Shown here piece by piece: positions 1-7,302 of a stretch of DNA of 9,425 nucleotides. Within the stretch, counting starts at the first letter, position 1, and every line of letters starts with the position of its first letter. The DNA is from an uncultured bacterium. Its GTDB lineage: Bacteria; Planctomycetota; UBA1135; UBA2386. Below the pieces are notes generated by a model, which saw only the letters and a list, made by a program, of their open reading frames with translations, was not told the DNA's origin and made no database searches. The stretch lies in NCBI GenBank assembly GCA_938003515.1, contig CALKYL010000201.1, forward strand, positions 1 to 9,425. The letters are read 5' to 3'. Made by a program: the position numbers and the translations under genes.

Positions 1-534
1 GCCTACACGCCGCTGGTGTCGACCTCCGAGCCCCGCTGGGCGACCGTCTACCCGAACGACCCGGCGGCCGCCCGGCAGCTCGCGCTGCAGCACATCGGGC
101 GGCTGCGCAAGGAGGCGCCGCTGACGCCGCGCCAGCGCCGGGACGCGGGCGACCTGCCGTCGTTCGTGCTGCGCGACGACGGCCGCGCCGACGCGCTGCG
201 CGCGCAGCTGGCGCTGCTGCTCGACGCGCGACGCTACGACCGCGACTTCGCCGCCGGCATCGTGTCCGAAGGGCCGATGGCGCTCGCCGTCGCGGCCCAG
301 ATGATGGCGGAGCTGCCGTGGCGGGACGAGGACGACCTGCGCCGCGCGGCGCGCCTGCAGCAGCTGCTCGTCGACGCGACCAGCTGCCGCGACCTCGAGC
401 TCGTCGAGCGCGGCTCGCTGTACGACCTGGCCGTCTACAACCGCCCGCTCGGCGAGCTGTGGGTCTGGTTCGTCAACGAGTTCGCCCACACCGAGCGGGC
501 GTGGCAGGCCTACCGGCGCATGTTCGGCGGCTGA
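1..534 (+). CDS. Unidentified protein, 3' part (5'-truncated by window edge)
   Basis: The frame is open from the first base to a TGA at 532-534, giving 177 visible residues. A GTG at 16 could be a start, but the frame is open before it with protein-like composition, so the gene most likely begins outside the window. I do not recognise the family. The visible part looks soluble and mainly alpha-helical: it is rich in Ala, Arg, Leu and Asp, has no signal peptide or membrane segment, and ends in an aromatic-rich stretch (LGELWVWFVNEF) followed by a helix ending in MFGG. No cysteine cluster, nucleotide-binding loop or catalytic motif is visible. Codon use (strong third-position G/C) matches the neighbours, so it looks native. 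It converges on the M1 peptidase gene with an 18-bp gap. That it is a real gene is fairly secure; its function is unknown. Confidence 0.7.
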   Translation, partial: AYTPLVSTSEPRWATVYPNDPAAARQLALQHIGRLRKEAPLTPRQRRDAGDLPSFVLRDDGRADALRAQLALLLDARRYDRDFAAGIVSEGPMALAVAAQMMAELPWRDEDDLRRAARLQQLLVDATSCRDLELVERGSLYDLAVYNRPLGELWVWFVNEFAHTERAWQAYRRMFGG

Positions 535-552
535 CGAGGTCGCGCGCCGCGC

Positions 553-2457
553 CTACCGGCCGGCCTCGCTCGTGCGCCAGCGGTTGTTGTCGCGTTCGGC
601 GTCGATCGTCGTGATGTCCGGATCGAGCACGACCTCGACCGCCTCGCCGTCGAACGCCACCGTCGCGCGCGTGGTCTGCCACCACGTCGCGGTCGGGATG
701 GTGCGGCGCTGCTTCGAGTCGTCCGCGAAGGTCGCCTCGACGACGCACGGGTGCACGGCGCGCCCCCGGTCCTCGACCGTGACCGTGGTCCTGCCGTCCA
801 CGACCTCGACCGTGGCGATCGCGTGGTCGAGCGGCCAGGCCTCGTAGAACCACGTGCGGAAGTAGGGTTCGAGGTCCTGCCCCGCCACGTCGGAGAACGT
901 GTGGAAGAAGTCGTACGGGTAGGGGTGCTTGTAGGCCCAGTCCGCCGCGTAGCCCCGGAACGCGGCGAAGAACGCCTCGTCGCCGATCAGCGCGCGGAGC
1001 TGGTGCAGGATCGCCGCGGTCTTCGAGTAGCTGGCGAAGCCGAAGCTGTCGGTGCCGTAGGTGTCGGCGTGCCGCATGCAGACGACATCTCCGCCGCGAC
1101 CGATCACGGCGCCGGCCCGCAGCAGGTCCTGCTGCGGGCCCGTCTCGCGGCCGGTGAAGTTGCGACGGCAGAGCGTGGTCCAGAAGGACGTGAAGCCCTC
1201 GTCCTGCCACGCGTAGCGCTTTTCGTTGCTGCCGACCAGCATCGGGAACCACATGTGCACCAGCTCGTGCGCGATCGTGCCGGCGGGCCGGCGCCCGCCG
1301 ACGATCGTCATCATCGGGTACTCCATGCCGCCGCCGATCACTCCCTCGCACGCGGTCATGTGCGGCCACGGGTACGGGTGCACCATGCGCGACATGTACT
1401 CGATCGTGTGTCGCGCGTATTCCGCGCCCCGGACCCAGTCGCCGGCGTTCTCCTCGTAGACCGCGTGGATCATGCAGCTGCCGTCCCGACCTGGACCGAG
1501 CTTGTCCTTCACGACGGCGTGCGTCGCATCCCACAGATACGTGCGGCCGATCGACACCGCGGCGTCGCGAACGCTCTCGGCGCGGAAGCGCCACGTCAGC
1601 TTGCCGTTCGCCGACGGCCTGGTCGCGGTCCCGTTCGCCAGGTCGTCGGCGTCGACCACGTGCACGATGTCGCGCGTCTTCGCGGCGCGGTCGAGCGCCT
1701 CGAGCGCCTCGTCGGTCAGCACGTCGCCGGGGTTCTGCAGCTCGCCGGTCGCGCGCACCAGATAGCCCACCGGCACCGTGACCGCGACGTCGTAGTCGGC
1801 GTAGCCCATGTAGTACTCACCGTTGCCGCGGTAGGGATCGGCGACCCATCCCTCGACGTCGTCACAGACCGCGAACTGCGGGTACCAGTAGCCGAGGTAG
1901 ATCACGTCGGCGTCCTCGTGGCCCATGCGCGGCGCCGTGCCCGCGCGCGGGATGTCGAACGCGTAGTCGATCTCGACGGTGAGCTCGCCCCCGGGCGGGA
2001 CCGGTTCGGTCAGGCGCAGGCGCAAGAGCGTGTCGCGCGGCCGTGCCCGCACGACCTCGCCGTCGATCCGCACCTCGCCCAGCTCGAACCCCCCGGTCGT
2101 CTGCACGAAGCGCGTGCGCGGCTGTCCGGCCCGCATCATGTCCTGGTACAGGTGCACGATCAGCTGCCGCTGGTCGTCCGGCGAACGGTTGACGAACGTC
2201 ATCTTCGCCCTGCCGGTCAGCCGCGCGGCCGCGGGGTCGACCTCGATCGCGAGGTCGTAGCGCGCGTAGTTGGTCCAGTGCTCGGGTCCGGGTCGGCCGG
2301 TCGTCGTACGGGTGCCCGCGACGATCGCCTGGCGGAACTCCGGCGACAGGTCGATCGGGTACGGCACGACCCGCGCGGCCTTCGGCGGGGTCTGGGCGCC
2401 GGCGAGCGCCGTCGAGAGGGCGAGGACGAGGAGGAACGGCGGGCGGATCGGGAGCAT
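553..2457 (-). CDS. Secreted M1-family zinc metallopeptidase (aminopeptidase-like)
   Basis: Predicted 634-residue zinc peptidase of the gluzincin M1 family, which trims N-terminal residues from peptides. Residues 1-21 form a signal peptide (basic start, hydrophobic core, cleavage after ALAGA before Gln22), so it should act in the periplasm or outside the cell. About 60-300 is the beta-rich N-terminal domain. The exopeptidase-type substrate loop is GGGMEY (375-380), a variant of GAMEN. The zinc site is HELVH (His397, Glu398, His401), then 18 residues, then Glu420. The expected catalytic Tyr is Tyr477 in FASYSKT. All core residues are therefore present and it should be active. The ATG at 2457 is chosen because it begins the signal peptide; an in-frame ATG at 2532 would bury the signal behind 25 residues. 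No clear ribosome binding site is visible. It is shorter than PepN-type enzymes (about 870 residues) and probably lacks their large C-terminal helical domain. Divergent from the alpha/beta hydrolase gene. The exact substrate cannot be told. Confidence 0.93.
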   Translation of the reverse strand: MLPIRPPFLLVLALSTALAGAQTPPKAARVVPYPIDLSPEFRQAIVAGTRTTTGRPGPEHWTNYARYDLAIEVDPAAARLTGRAKMTFVNRSPDDQRQLIVHLYQDMMRAGQPRTRFVQTTGGFELGEVRIDGEVVRARPRDTLLRLRLTEPVPPGGELTVEIDYAFDIPRAGTAPRMGHEDADVIYLGYWYPQFAVCDDVEGWVADPYRGNGEYYMGYADYDVAVTVPVGYLVRATGELQNPGDVLTDEALEALDRAAKTRDIVHVVDADDLANGTATRPSANGKLTWRFRAESVRDAAVSIGRTYLWDATHAVVKDKLGPGRDGSCMIHAVYEENAGDWVRGAEYARHTIEYMSRMVHPYPWPHMTACEGVIGGGMEYPMMTIVGGRRPAGTIAHELVHMWFPMLVGSNEKRYAWQDEGFTSFWTTLCRRNFTGRETGPQQDLLRAGAVIGRGGDVVCMRHADTYGTDSFGFASYSKTAAILHQLRALIGDEAFFAAFRGYAADWAYKHPYPYDFFHTFSDVAGQDLEPYFRTWFYEAWPLDHAIATVEVVDGRTTVTVEDRGRAVHPCVVEATFADDSKQRRTIPTATWWQTTRATVAFDGEAVEVVLDPDITTIDAERDNNRWRTSEAGR

Positions 2458-2567
2458 CGTTCTGCTTGCTGGCGCGGAGGTTCCGCAGTGTTCGCGGTCG
2501 CACCGGATGCGGCAACCCTCGAGATGCCCCATGGCTGTCACCCGCCGGATCGGGCGGCGACCCGCGT
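2458..2567. promoter_or_regulatory. Divergent promoter region, M1 peptidase / alpha-beta hydrolase
   Basis: This 110-bp gap between two divergent start codons must carry the promoters of both genes. I see no convincing -35/-10 pair for either. It contains a nested imperfect dyad at 2479-2517, listed separately. The long open frame crossing it on the - strand (upstream of the peptidase signal peptide) is Arg-rich and not protein-like. Confidence 0.5.
2479..2517. repeat. Nested imperfect inverted repeat
   Basis: The outer arms GGTTCCGCA (2479-2487) and TGCGG-C-AACC (2508-2517) pair over nine bases with a single bulged C at 2513. The inner CGGT-CGC-ACCG (2495-2505) forms a second small hairpin. 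It lies 22-60 bases upstream of the M1 peptidase start. It could be an operator or a 5'-leader hairpin; in DNA this GC-rich, chance is a real alternative. Confidence 0.35.
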
Positions 2568-3221
2568 ATGGTCGCCGTGTCCGCCATGATCCCCGACGCC
2601 GCGATCCAGCATCTGCCGAGCCGGGGCCGCCTGCGCGCGAGCGTGCTGCTGCTGCACGGCTACGCCGCGCGGGCCGCCGTGCACCTCGGCGACGCCGCGC
2701 CGTTCGTCGACGCCGGCGTGGAGGTCGTGCTCCCCGACGCTCCCGGCCACGGCGCGCGCGACGACGGCCGGCTGGCGCGGATCGCCGCCCTGTCCGACGA
2801 CGAACGCCGGGCCGAGATCCTGGCGATCGCCCGAACGCACGCCGACGAGCTGCCCGGGCTGGCGGCATGGTGCCGCCGGCGCGGCGCGTCGCGCGTCGCG
2901 GTGGTCGGCATCTCGATGGGCGGGTTCGCGGCGCTGCGCAGTTTGCTCGCGCAGCCCCCGTTCCACGCGATCGCCGCGGTGCTCGCCGCGCCGACGCTCG
3001 TCGATCGGTGGCCCGGGGCCGGCGCCGGGCCCCCGGTGCTGCTCGGCCTCGCGGGTCGGGACGGCGCCGTGCACCCCGAGCCCGGCCGTCGCTTCGCCCG
3101 CCACTACGGCGCCGAGCTGCACGAGTATCCCGACTCCGAGCACCTGATGCGCCCGGAGGACTGGGCGGATCTGTGGCGTCGGGTCACCGCGTTCGTGCGT
3201 CGGAACCTGGCCGGCGGATGA
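2568..3221 (+). CDS. Alpha/beta hydrolase, probable serine esterase
   Basis: A 217-residue single-domain alpha/beta hydrolase. Visible landmarks in order: a strand leading into the oxyanion-hole HGY (30-32), the segment VVLPDAPGHGAR (53-64), the nucleophile elbow GISMG with Ser116, the acid Asp165 in GLAGRDG, and the catalytic His192 in DSEHLM. The full Ser-Asp-His triad is therefore present. The 'LPDAPGHGAR' stretch and compact size recall the YjfP/YitV group of small esterases, but that is an inference from motif memory and the substrate is unknown. No signal peptide, so cytoplasmic. The start is uncertain: ATG 2568 is used here, ATG 2586 (six codons later) is equally plausible, and neither has a Shine-Dalgarno sequence. 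The frame is open upstream to 2466, but that part overlaps the divergent promoter region and is not protein-like. It ends 7 bp from the convergent GNAT-nitrilase stop codon. Confidence 0.88.
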   Translation: MVAVSAMIPDAAIQHLPSRGRLRASVLLLHGYAARAAVHLGDAAPFVDAGVEVVLPDAPGHGARDDGRLARIAALSDDERRAEILAIARTHADELPGLAAWCRRRGASRVAVVGISMGGFAALRSLLAQPPFHAIAAVLAAPTLVDRWPGAGAGPPVLLGLAGRDGAVHPEPGRRFARHYGAELHEYPDSEHLMRPEDWADLWRRVTAFVRRNLAGG

Positions 3222-3228
3222 CCGCGCG

Positions 3229-4842
3229 TCAGAACAGCTTGGCCTCGCCGTCGTCCGGATCGGCGTAGCGCACCGCGTAGAGCTCGCGCCGCCGGTCCTC
3301 CCAAGGCTGGAACGTGCCGGTGTGGCGGTGCCGGCGCAAGAGCTCGAGGTCGACGTCGTGGATCACGAGCGTCTCGATGTTCGGAGTGCACTCGCCGGCG
3401 ATGCCGTCGCGCGCGAACGAGAAGTCGAGCGGCGTGAAGATGCCGGACTGCGCGTAGTGCACGTCGGCGTTCTGCACGAACGGCAGGTTGCCGGTCGCGC
3501 CCGAGATCGCGACGTAGACGTTGTTCTCGACCGCGCGCGCCTGCGCGCAGTAGCGCACGCGCAGGTAGCCGTGGCGGTTCTCGCTCGAGAACGGCACGAA
3601 CAGGATCCTCGCGCCGCGGCTGACGGCGACGCGGGCGATCTCCGGGAACTCGACGTCGTAGCCGACCAGGATCGCGACCTTGCCGCGGTCGGTGTCGAAC
3701 ACCTCGATGCCGTCACCTGGCTCGAGACCCCACCAGCGCCGCTCGCCGGGCGGGATGTGCAGCTTGTACTGCTTCTCGATCGTGCCGTCGCGCCGGAACA
3801 GGTAGGCGACGTTGAACAGCCGGTCGTCCTCGACGGTGAACTGGGTGCCGCCGACGATGTTGACGTTGTACTTGATCGACATCCCGGTGAAGAAGTCGAG
3901 GTAGGCCGGCGTATGGCCGGCGAGCGCGCGCGCGGCGTCGCTCGGCCGCCGCTTCTGCTCGGAGACCGCGAGCAGCTGCGTCGTCAGGAGCTCCGGGAAC
4001 AGGACGAAGTCCGCCTTGCTGTCGGAGGCGGTGTCGAGGAAGTACTCGCACTGCGCGCAGAACTCCTCGAACGACTCGAGGTGGCGCATCTCGTACTGCA
4101 CCGCGCAGATACGCGCGAACGCGACCGACTGCATGCGGCGCTGCGCGGGCTCCTCGACGTAGTCGAGGTTGGTCCACTCGAGGTGCGTCGCGTAGCCGCG
4201 CGACGCGGTGTCGGACGGGAAGTAGTTGGGGATCAGCTTCTTCAGCACGAAGCCGTTCGCGACCTGCGTCGTCAGCACCGGGTCGTACAGGCCGCGGCTG
4301 ACGACCTTCTCGACGTATTCGCGCGGCGACAGCTGGTCGGCGTACTTGCCGTAGCCCGGGATGCGGCCGCCGATGATGATGCGCGCGAGGTTGTGGCGCC
4401 GGGCGACCTCCTTGCGCGCCTCGTACAGGCGGCGCGCGAGCCGCATGCCCCGGTACTCGGGGTGCACCATGATCTCGATTCCGTACAGCGTGTCGCCGTC
4501 CGGGTCGTGGTTCTTGATGTAGCCGCCGTCGGCGATCTCACGCCAGTCGTGCCACTCGTCGTGCAGGTCGAAGTCGACGATCAGCGAGCTGCACGACGCG
4601 ACGACCTTGCCCTGGTACTCGACGCAGACCTGGCCGTCCGGGAAGACCGTGAGCTGGCTCTGGATCTGGTCCTTCTTCCACGGCTGCATGCCGGGGAAGC
4701 AGAGCTTCGCCATCTCGACGAGCTGGTCGTAGTCCTCGATGCGGATCGGCCGGACCTGGATCTTCTTCTCGAACGCTTCGAGCGGCAGCTCGCCGGAGTC
4801 GGAGGGTTCGGAGGTAGGAGGCGTCGGTTGGGGTTCGGTCAT
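3229..4842 (-). CDS. GNAT acetyltransferase / carbon-nitrogen hydrolase fusion (YhcX-like)
   Basis: A 537-residue two-domain protein, close in length and order to Bacillus subtilis YhcX (about 513 residues). Residues 1-28 are a Pro/Glu/Ser-rich leader. About 30-205 is a GNAT N-acetyltransferase domain: the acetyl-CoA loop region is [17 protein letters not shown] (129-145), followed by the family-typical [15 protein letters not shown] and a [12 protein letters not shown] segment. About 240-500 is a nitrilase-superfamily domain with catalytic Glu284 (LFPELL) and Lys360 (KQYKLH). The third catalytic position, normally Cys in a xxCYDxxFPE motif, is Gly394 ([11 protein letters not shown]). The hydrolase domain is therefore predicted to be inactive or to work differently. 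There is no signal peptide, so it is cytoplasmic. Pace and Brenner's nitrilase classification contains a branch fused to a RimI-like acetyltransferase domain, which this fits; the substrate of such fusions is unknown to me. ATG 4842 begins the leader; no Shine-Dalgarno is seen. Confidence 0.93.
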   Translation of the reverse strand: MTEPQPTPPTSEPSDSGELPLEAFEKKIQVRPIRIEDYDQLVEMAKLCFPGMQPWKKDQIQSQLTVFPDGQVCVEYQGKVVASCSSLIVDFDLHDEWHDWREIADGGYIKNHDPDGDTLYGIEIMVHPEYRGMRLARRLYEARKEVARRHNLARIIIGGRIPGYGKYADQLSPREYVEKVVSRGLYDPVLTTQVANGFVLKKLIPNYFPSDTASRGYATHLEWTNLDYVEEPAQRRMQSVAFARICAVQYEMRHLESFEEFCAQCEYFLDTASDSKADFVLFPELLTTQLLAVSEQKRRPSDAARALAGHTPAYLDFFTGMSIKYNVNIVGGTQFTVEDDRLFNVAYLFRRDGTIEKQYKLHIPPGERRWWGLEPGDGIEVFDTDRGKVAILVGYDVEFPEIARVAVSRGARILFVPFSSENRHGYLRVRYCAQARAVENNVYVAISGATGNLPFVQNADVHYAQSGIFTPLDFSFARDGIAGECTPNIETLVIHDVDLELLRRHRHTGTFQPWEDRRRELYAVRYADPDDGEAKLF

Positions 4843-4974
4843 CGTCGCGGGGCGTTCGGTGCAGCGGGCAACCCGTCACCATAGCGGGTCCGGCGACGGG
4901 CCGGAACGCGAACGCGCGCCGCTCCGCGGGACGTTGCGCGATCGGGCCCCCGGTCGTTCACTGCACCGTGCGCG
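4843..4974. promoter_or_regulatory. Divergent promoter region, GNAT-nitrilase / priA
   Basis: This 132-bp non-coding gap separates the two divergent start codons. On the - strand a TATGGT about 30 bases before the GNAT-nitrilase start is a possible -10 element (four of six consensus bases), but no matching -35 is visible. An 8-bp inverted pair flanks the region: CGGTGCAG at 4857-4864 and CTGCACCG at 4961-4968. Confidence 0.45.
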
Positions 4975-7242
4975 ATGACCGCCGCCGCCCCCGAGCCGAA
5001 GCCCGAGCCGAAGCCCGAGCCGCCCAAAGGCCAGGGGCGCTACGTGCAGGTCGCGCTGAACCTGCCGCTGCGGCGCGAATTCACCTACCGTTTGCCCGAC
5101 GGCGCGGTCGCCATGCCCGGCAACCGCGTGCGCGTGCACTTCCACGGCCGCAAGCTCGGCGGCATCGTGACGGCCGTCGCCGACACGACCGAGCTGCCGC
5201 CGGCGAAGGTCAAGCCGATCGACGCGATCCTCGACGCCGAGCTGCTGCTGCCCGGGTCGCTGCTCGAGCTCGCGCGGCGCATGGCGACGACCTACGGCTG
5301 CTCGCTCGGCGAAGCGCTCGACGCGACGATGCCCTCGGTCGCGAAGCGCCGCGGCCAGCGCCGCATCCCGCACCTCGAGCTGAAGGCGCCGCGCGACCTC
5401 GCGCTGCGCGCCGTCGACGAGCTCGAGGACAAGCACCAGGCCCAGGCCCGCGTGCTGCGCGCGGTGCTCGAATACGGCGGCCCGATGCCGGTGCTCGACG
5501 CGCGCCGCCGCACCAAGACCAGCGACAGCCCGTGGCAGACGCTGGTCAAGCACGGCCTGCTGAAGCGCGTGCTGCTCGCGCAGGAGCTCGAGGAGCTCGT
5601 GCCCGTCGCCGACGAGCGCGCCGAGCGCCACGTGCTCAACGCGGCCCAGCAGCGCGCCGTCGACGCGGTGCTCGAGCGCGTCGCGGCGAACGAGCACCGC
5701 ACGTTCCTGTTGCACGGCGTCACCGGCAGCGGCAAGACCGAGGTCTACCTGCGCGTGCTCGAGCGCGTGCACGCGCTCGGCAAGAGCGCGATCGTGCTGG
5801 TGCCCGAGATCGCGCTGACGCCGCAGACCGTCGGCCGCTTCGCGTCGCGCTTCCCGGACGTCGCCGTGCTGCACAGCGGCCTGACCGATGCCGAGCGCGG
5901 CCGTCAGTGGCAGCGCCTGCTGCAGAAGAAGGCGCGCATCGCCGTCGGCGCGCGCTCGGCCCTGTTCGCGCCGGTGCAGGACCTCGGCCTCATCGTCGTC
6001 GACGAGGAGCACGAGACGTCGTTCAAGCAGGACTCGACGCCGCGCTACCACGCGCGCGAGATGGCGATCGTGCGCGGCGAGATCGAGCGCGCCGTGGTCG
6101 TGCTCGGCTCGGCGACGCCGACGCTCGAGTCGATCGGCAAGGCGCGCCGCGGCGTCTACGAGCTGCTGACCCTGCCCGAACGCGCCGGCGCCGGCCGGCT
6201 GCCGCGCATCCTCGTGCAGGACCTGCGCGGCGAGCCGAAGGAGCTGCGCCGCGGCGGCGTCGTGCTGTCGCGCACGCTGCTCGTGATGATCGAGGAGCGG
6301 CTCAAGGCGAAGGACCAGGTGCTGCTGTTCCTGAACCGCCGCGGCTACTCGCCGGTGCTCTTGTGCCCCGGCTGCGGCGAGGTCGTGCACTGCACGTCGT
6401 GCTCGGTGTCGATGACCTGGCACGTGCGCCGCGGCCGGCTGATCTGCCACTGGTGCTGCCGCGAACAGCGCCGGCCGGAGACCTGCCCGACGTGCCAGCA
6501 CGCCGGCATGTTCGAACTCGGCGTCGGCACCGAGCGGCTCGAGCAGGAGGTCAAGCGGCGCTTCCCGACCGCCGTCGTCGCGCGCATGGACGCCGACACG
6601 ATGGCGGAGCGCGGCGCCCACGAGCGCGTGCTCGGGGCGTTCCGCAAGCGCCACATCGACGTCCTGATCGGCACGCAGATGATCGCCAAGGGCCTCGACT
6701 TCCCGGACGTCACGCTGGTCGGCGTGGTCTCGGCCGACACCGGCCTGTTCGTGCCCGACTACCGGGCCGCCGAGCGCACGTTCCAGCTGCTGCACCAGGT
6801 CGCCGGCCGCGCCGGCCGCGGCGACAAGGCCGGCACCGTGGTCATCCAGACGCATTGCCCGGACAACTACGCGGTCGCCGCCGCCGCGAACAACGACTAC
6901 GACACGTTCGTCGCCAAGGAGCTCGTGTTCCGCAGGCTCTCGGGCTATCCGCCGTTCGCGCGGCTGTTGCGCGTGCTCGCCGAGGCGGCCCGCGAGGCCG
7001 ACGCGCAGCAGGTCCTGCGCAGCGCGGTCGAGCCGTTGGTCGGGCTCGACGGGGTGGAGGTGCTGGGCCCGGCGCCGGCGGTCGTCGCGCGGGTCAAGGA
7101 CCGATGGCGCTGGCACGCGCTGGTCAAGTGCTTCCGGCCCGAGGCCTTCGACCGCGCGATGGCGGCCGTCGGCACGGTCGAGGACCGGGGCACGCGCACG
7201 TGCCGCGTCACGCTCGACGTCGATCCCTCGAGCCTGATGTGA
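4975..7242 (+). CDS. priA: Primosomal protein N' (replication restart helicase PriA)
   Basis: A 755-residue 3'-to-5' superfamily 2 DNA helicase that recognises abandoned replication forks and starts reloading of the replicative helicase. Residues 23-120 are the 3'-DNA-end-binding domain (FTYRLPDG, PGNRVRVHFHGRKLGGIV). The helicase core has Walker A GVTGSGKT (248-255), the DEEH box (343-346), and GSATPTLES (378-386). The zinc-binding insert has four Cys pairs at 464/467, 473/476, 491/494 and 504/507, plus an extra Cys495. Helicase lobe 2 carries GTQMIAKGLDFPDVTLVGV (566-584) and HQVAGRAGRGDKAG (607-620). All motifs are intact. Length is close to E. coli PriA (732). The only oddity is an N-terminal Pro-Glu-Pro-Lys extension (residues 6-17) encoded by a tandem repeat. 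ATG 4975 is the only sensible start before the conserved domain; no Shine-Dalgarno is seen. Divergent from the GNAT-nitrilase gene and convergent with the DUF1579 gene. Confidence 0.98.
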   Translation: MTAAAPEPKPEPKPEPPKGQGRYVQVALNLPLRREFTYRLPDGAVAMPGNRVRVHFHGRKLGGIVTAVADTTELPPAKVKPIDAILDAELLLPGSLLELARRMATTYGCSLGEALDATMPSVAKRRGQRRIPHLELKAPRDLALRAVDELEDKHQAQARVLRAVLEYGGPMPVLDARRRTKTSDSPWQTLVKHGLLKRVLLAQELEELVPVADERAERHVLNAAQQRAVDAVLERVAANEHRTFLLHGVTGSGKTEVYLRVLERVHALGKSAIVLVPEIALTPQTVGRFASRFPDVAVLHSGLTDAERGRQWQRLLQKKARIAVGARSALFAPVQDLGLIVVDEEHETSFKQDSTPRYHAREMAIVRGEIERAVVVLGSATPTLESIGKARRGVYELLTLPERAGAGRLPRILVQDLRGEPKELRRGGVVLSRTLLVMIEERLKAKDQVLLFLNRRGYSPVLLCPGCGEVVHCTSCSVSMTWHVRRGRLICHWCCREQRRPETCPTCQHAGMFELGVGTERLEQEVKRRFPTAVVARMDADTMAERGAHERVLGAFRKRHIDVLIGTQMIAKGLDFPDVTLVGVVSADTGLFVPDYRAAERTFQLLHQVAGRAGRGDKAGTVVIQTHCPDNYAVAAAANNDYDTFVAKELVFRRLSGYPPFARLLRVLAEAAREADAQQVLRSAVEPLVGLDGVEVLGPAPAVVARVKDRWRWHALVKCFRPEAFDRAMAAVGTVEDRGTRTCRVTLDVDPSSLM
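4990..5022 (+). repeat. 12-bp tandem repeat inside priA (PEPK repeat)
   Basis: The unit CCCGAGCCGAAG is present in two exact copies (4990-5001, 5002-5013) plus a nine-base partial third copy (5014-5022). It encodes the Pro-Glu-Pro-Lys repeats at residues 6-17 of PriA. The repeat is in frame, so copy-number change would lengthen or shorten the disordered leader without harming the helicase. Confidence 0.9.
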
Positions 7243-7262
7243 CCGGGCTCGGCGCCTGGTCT

Positions 7263-7295
7263 GCGACCGCCGCGCTCTCCGCGCGCGGCGGTCGC
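7263..7295. terminator. Perfect 13-bp-stem hairpin between convergent priA and DUF1579 genes
   Basis: GCGACCGCCGCGC (7263-7275) and its exact reverse complement GCGCGGCGGTCGC (7283-7295) are separated by a seven-base loop (TCTCCGC). The hairpin starts 20 bases after the priA stop and ends seven bases before the DUF1579 stop. It lacks a T tract on either strand, so it is not a textbook intrinsic terminator. Placement and stem strength argue for a bidirectional terminator or an RNA 3'-end stabiliser shared by both genes. Confidence 0.7.
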
Positions 7296-7302
7296 CCGCG
7301 CG

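Noticed and set aside
535..575. Possible terminator hairpin between the first gene and the M1 peptidase
   Set aside because: Only short CGAGG/CCTCG and GCCG/CGGC matches with large loops, extending into the peptidase coding region; not distinguishable from GC-rich background.
553..2457. GGGMEY instead of GAMEN in the M1 peptidase as a loss of function
   Set aside because: The key Gly-Met-Glu core is kept, and Tyr in the last place is, to my knowledge, a familiar variant in bacterial M1 proteins, so it does not suggest inactivity.
751..2589. A 612-codon open frame antisense to the M1 peptidase
   Set aside because: Same GC artefact. The peptidase strand carries the signal peptide, HExxH-18-E and GGMEY motifs.
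2458..2868. N-terminal extension of the M1 peptidase frame by 137 codons
   Set aside because: It is Arg-rich, overlaps the alpha/beta hydrolase on the other strand, and would bury a clear signal peptide.
3322..4884. A 520-codon open frame antisense to the GNAT-nitrilase gene
   Set aside because: It is low-complexity Val/Asp/Arg/Leu translation with no motif; the real gene lies on the other strand.
4876..7116. A 746-codon open frame antisense to priA
   Set aside because: It mirrors the priA codons: in high-GC genes with strong third-position G/C the opposite strand rarely meets a stop. Its composition (long Arg/Ala/His/Val/Asp runs) is not protein-like, while priA has every family motif.
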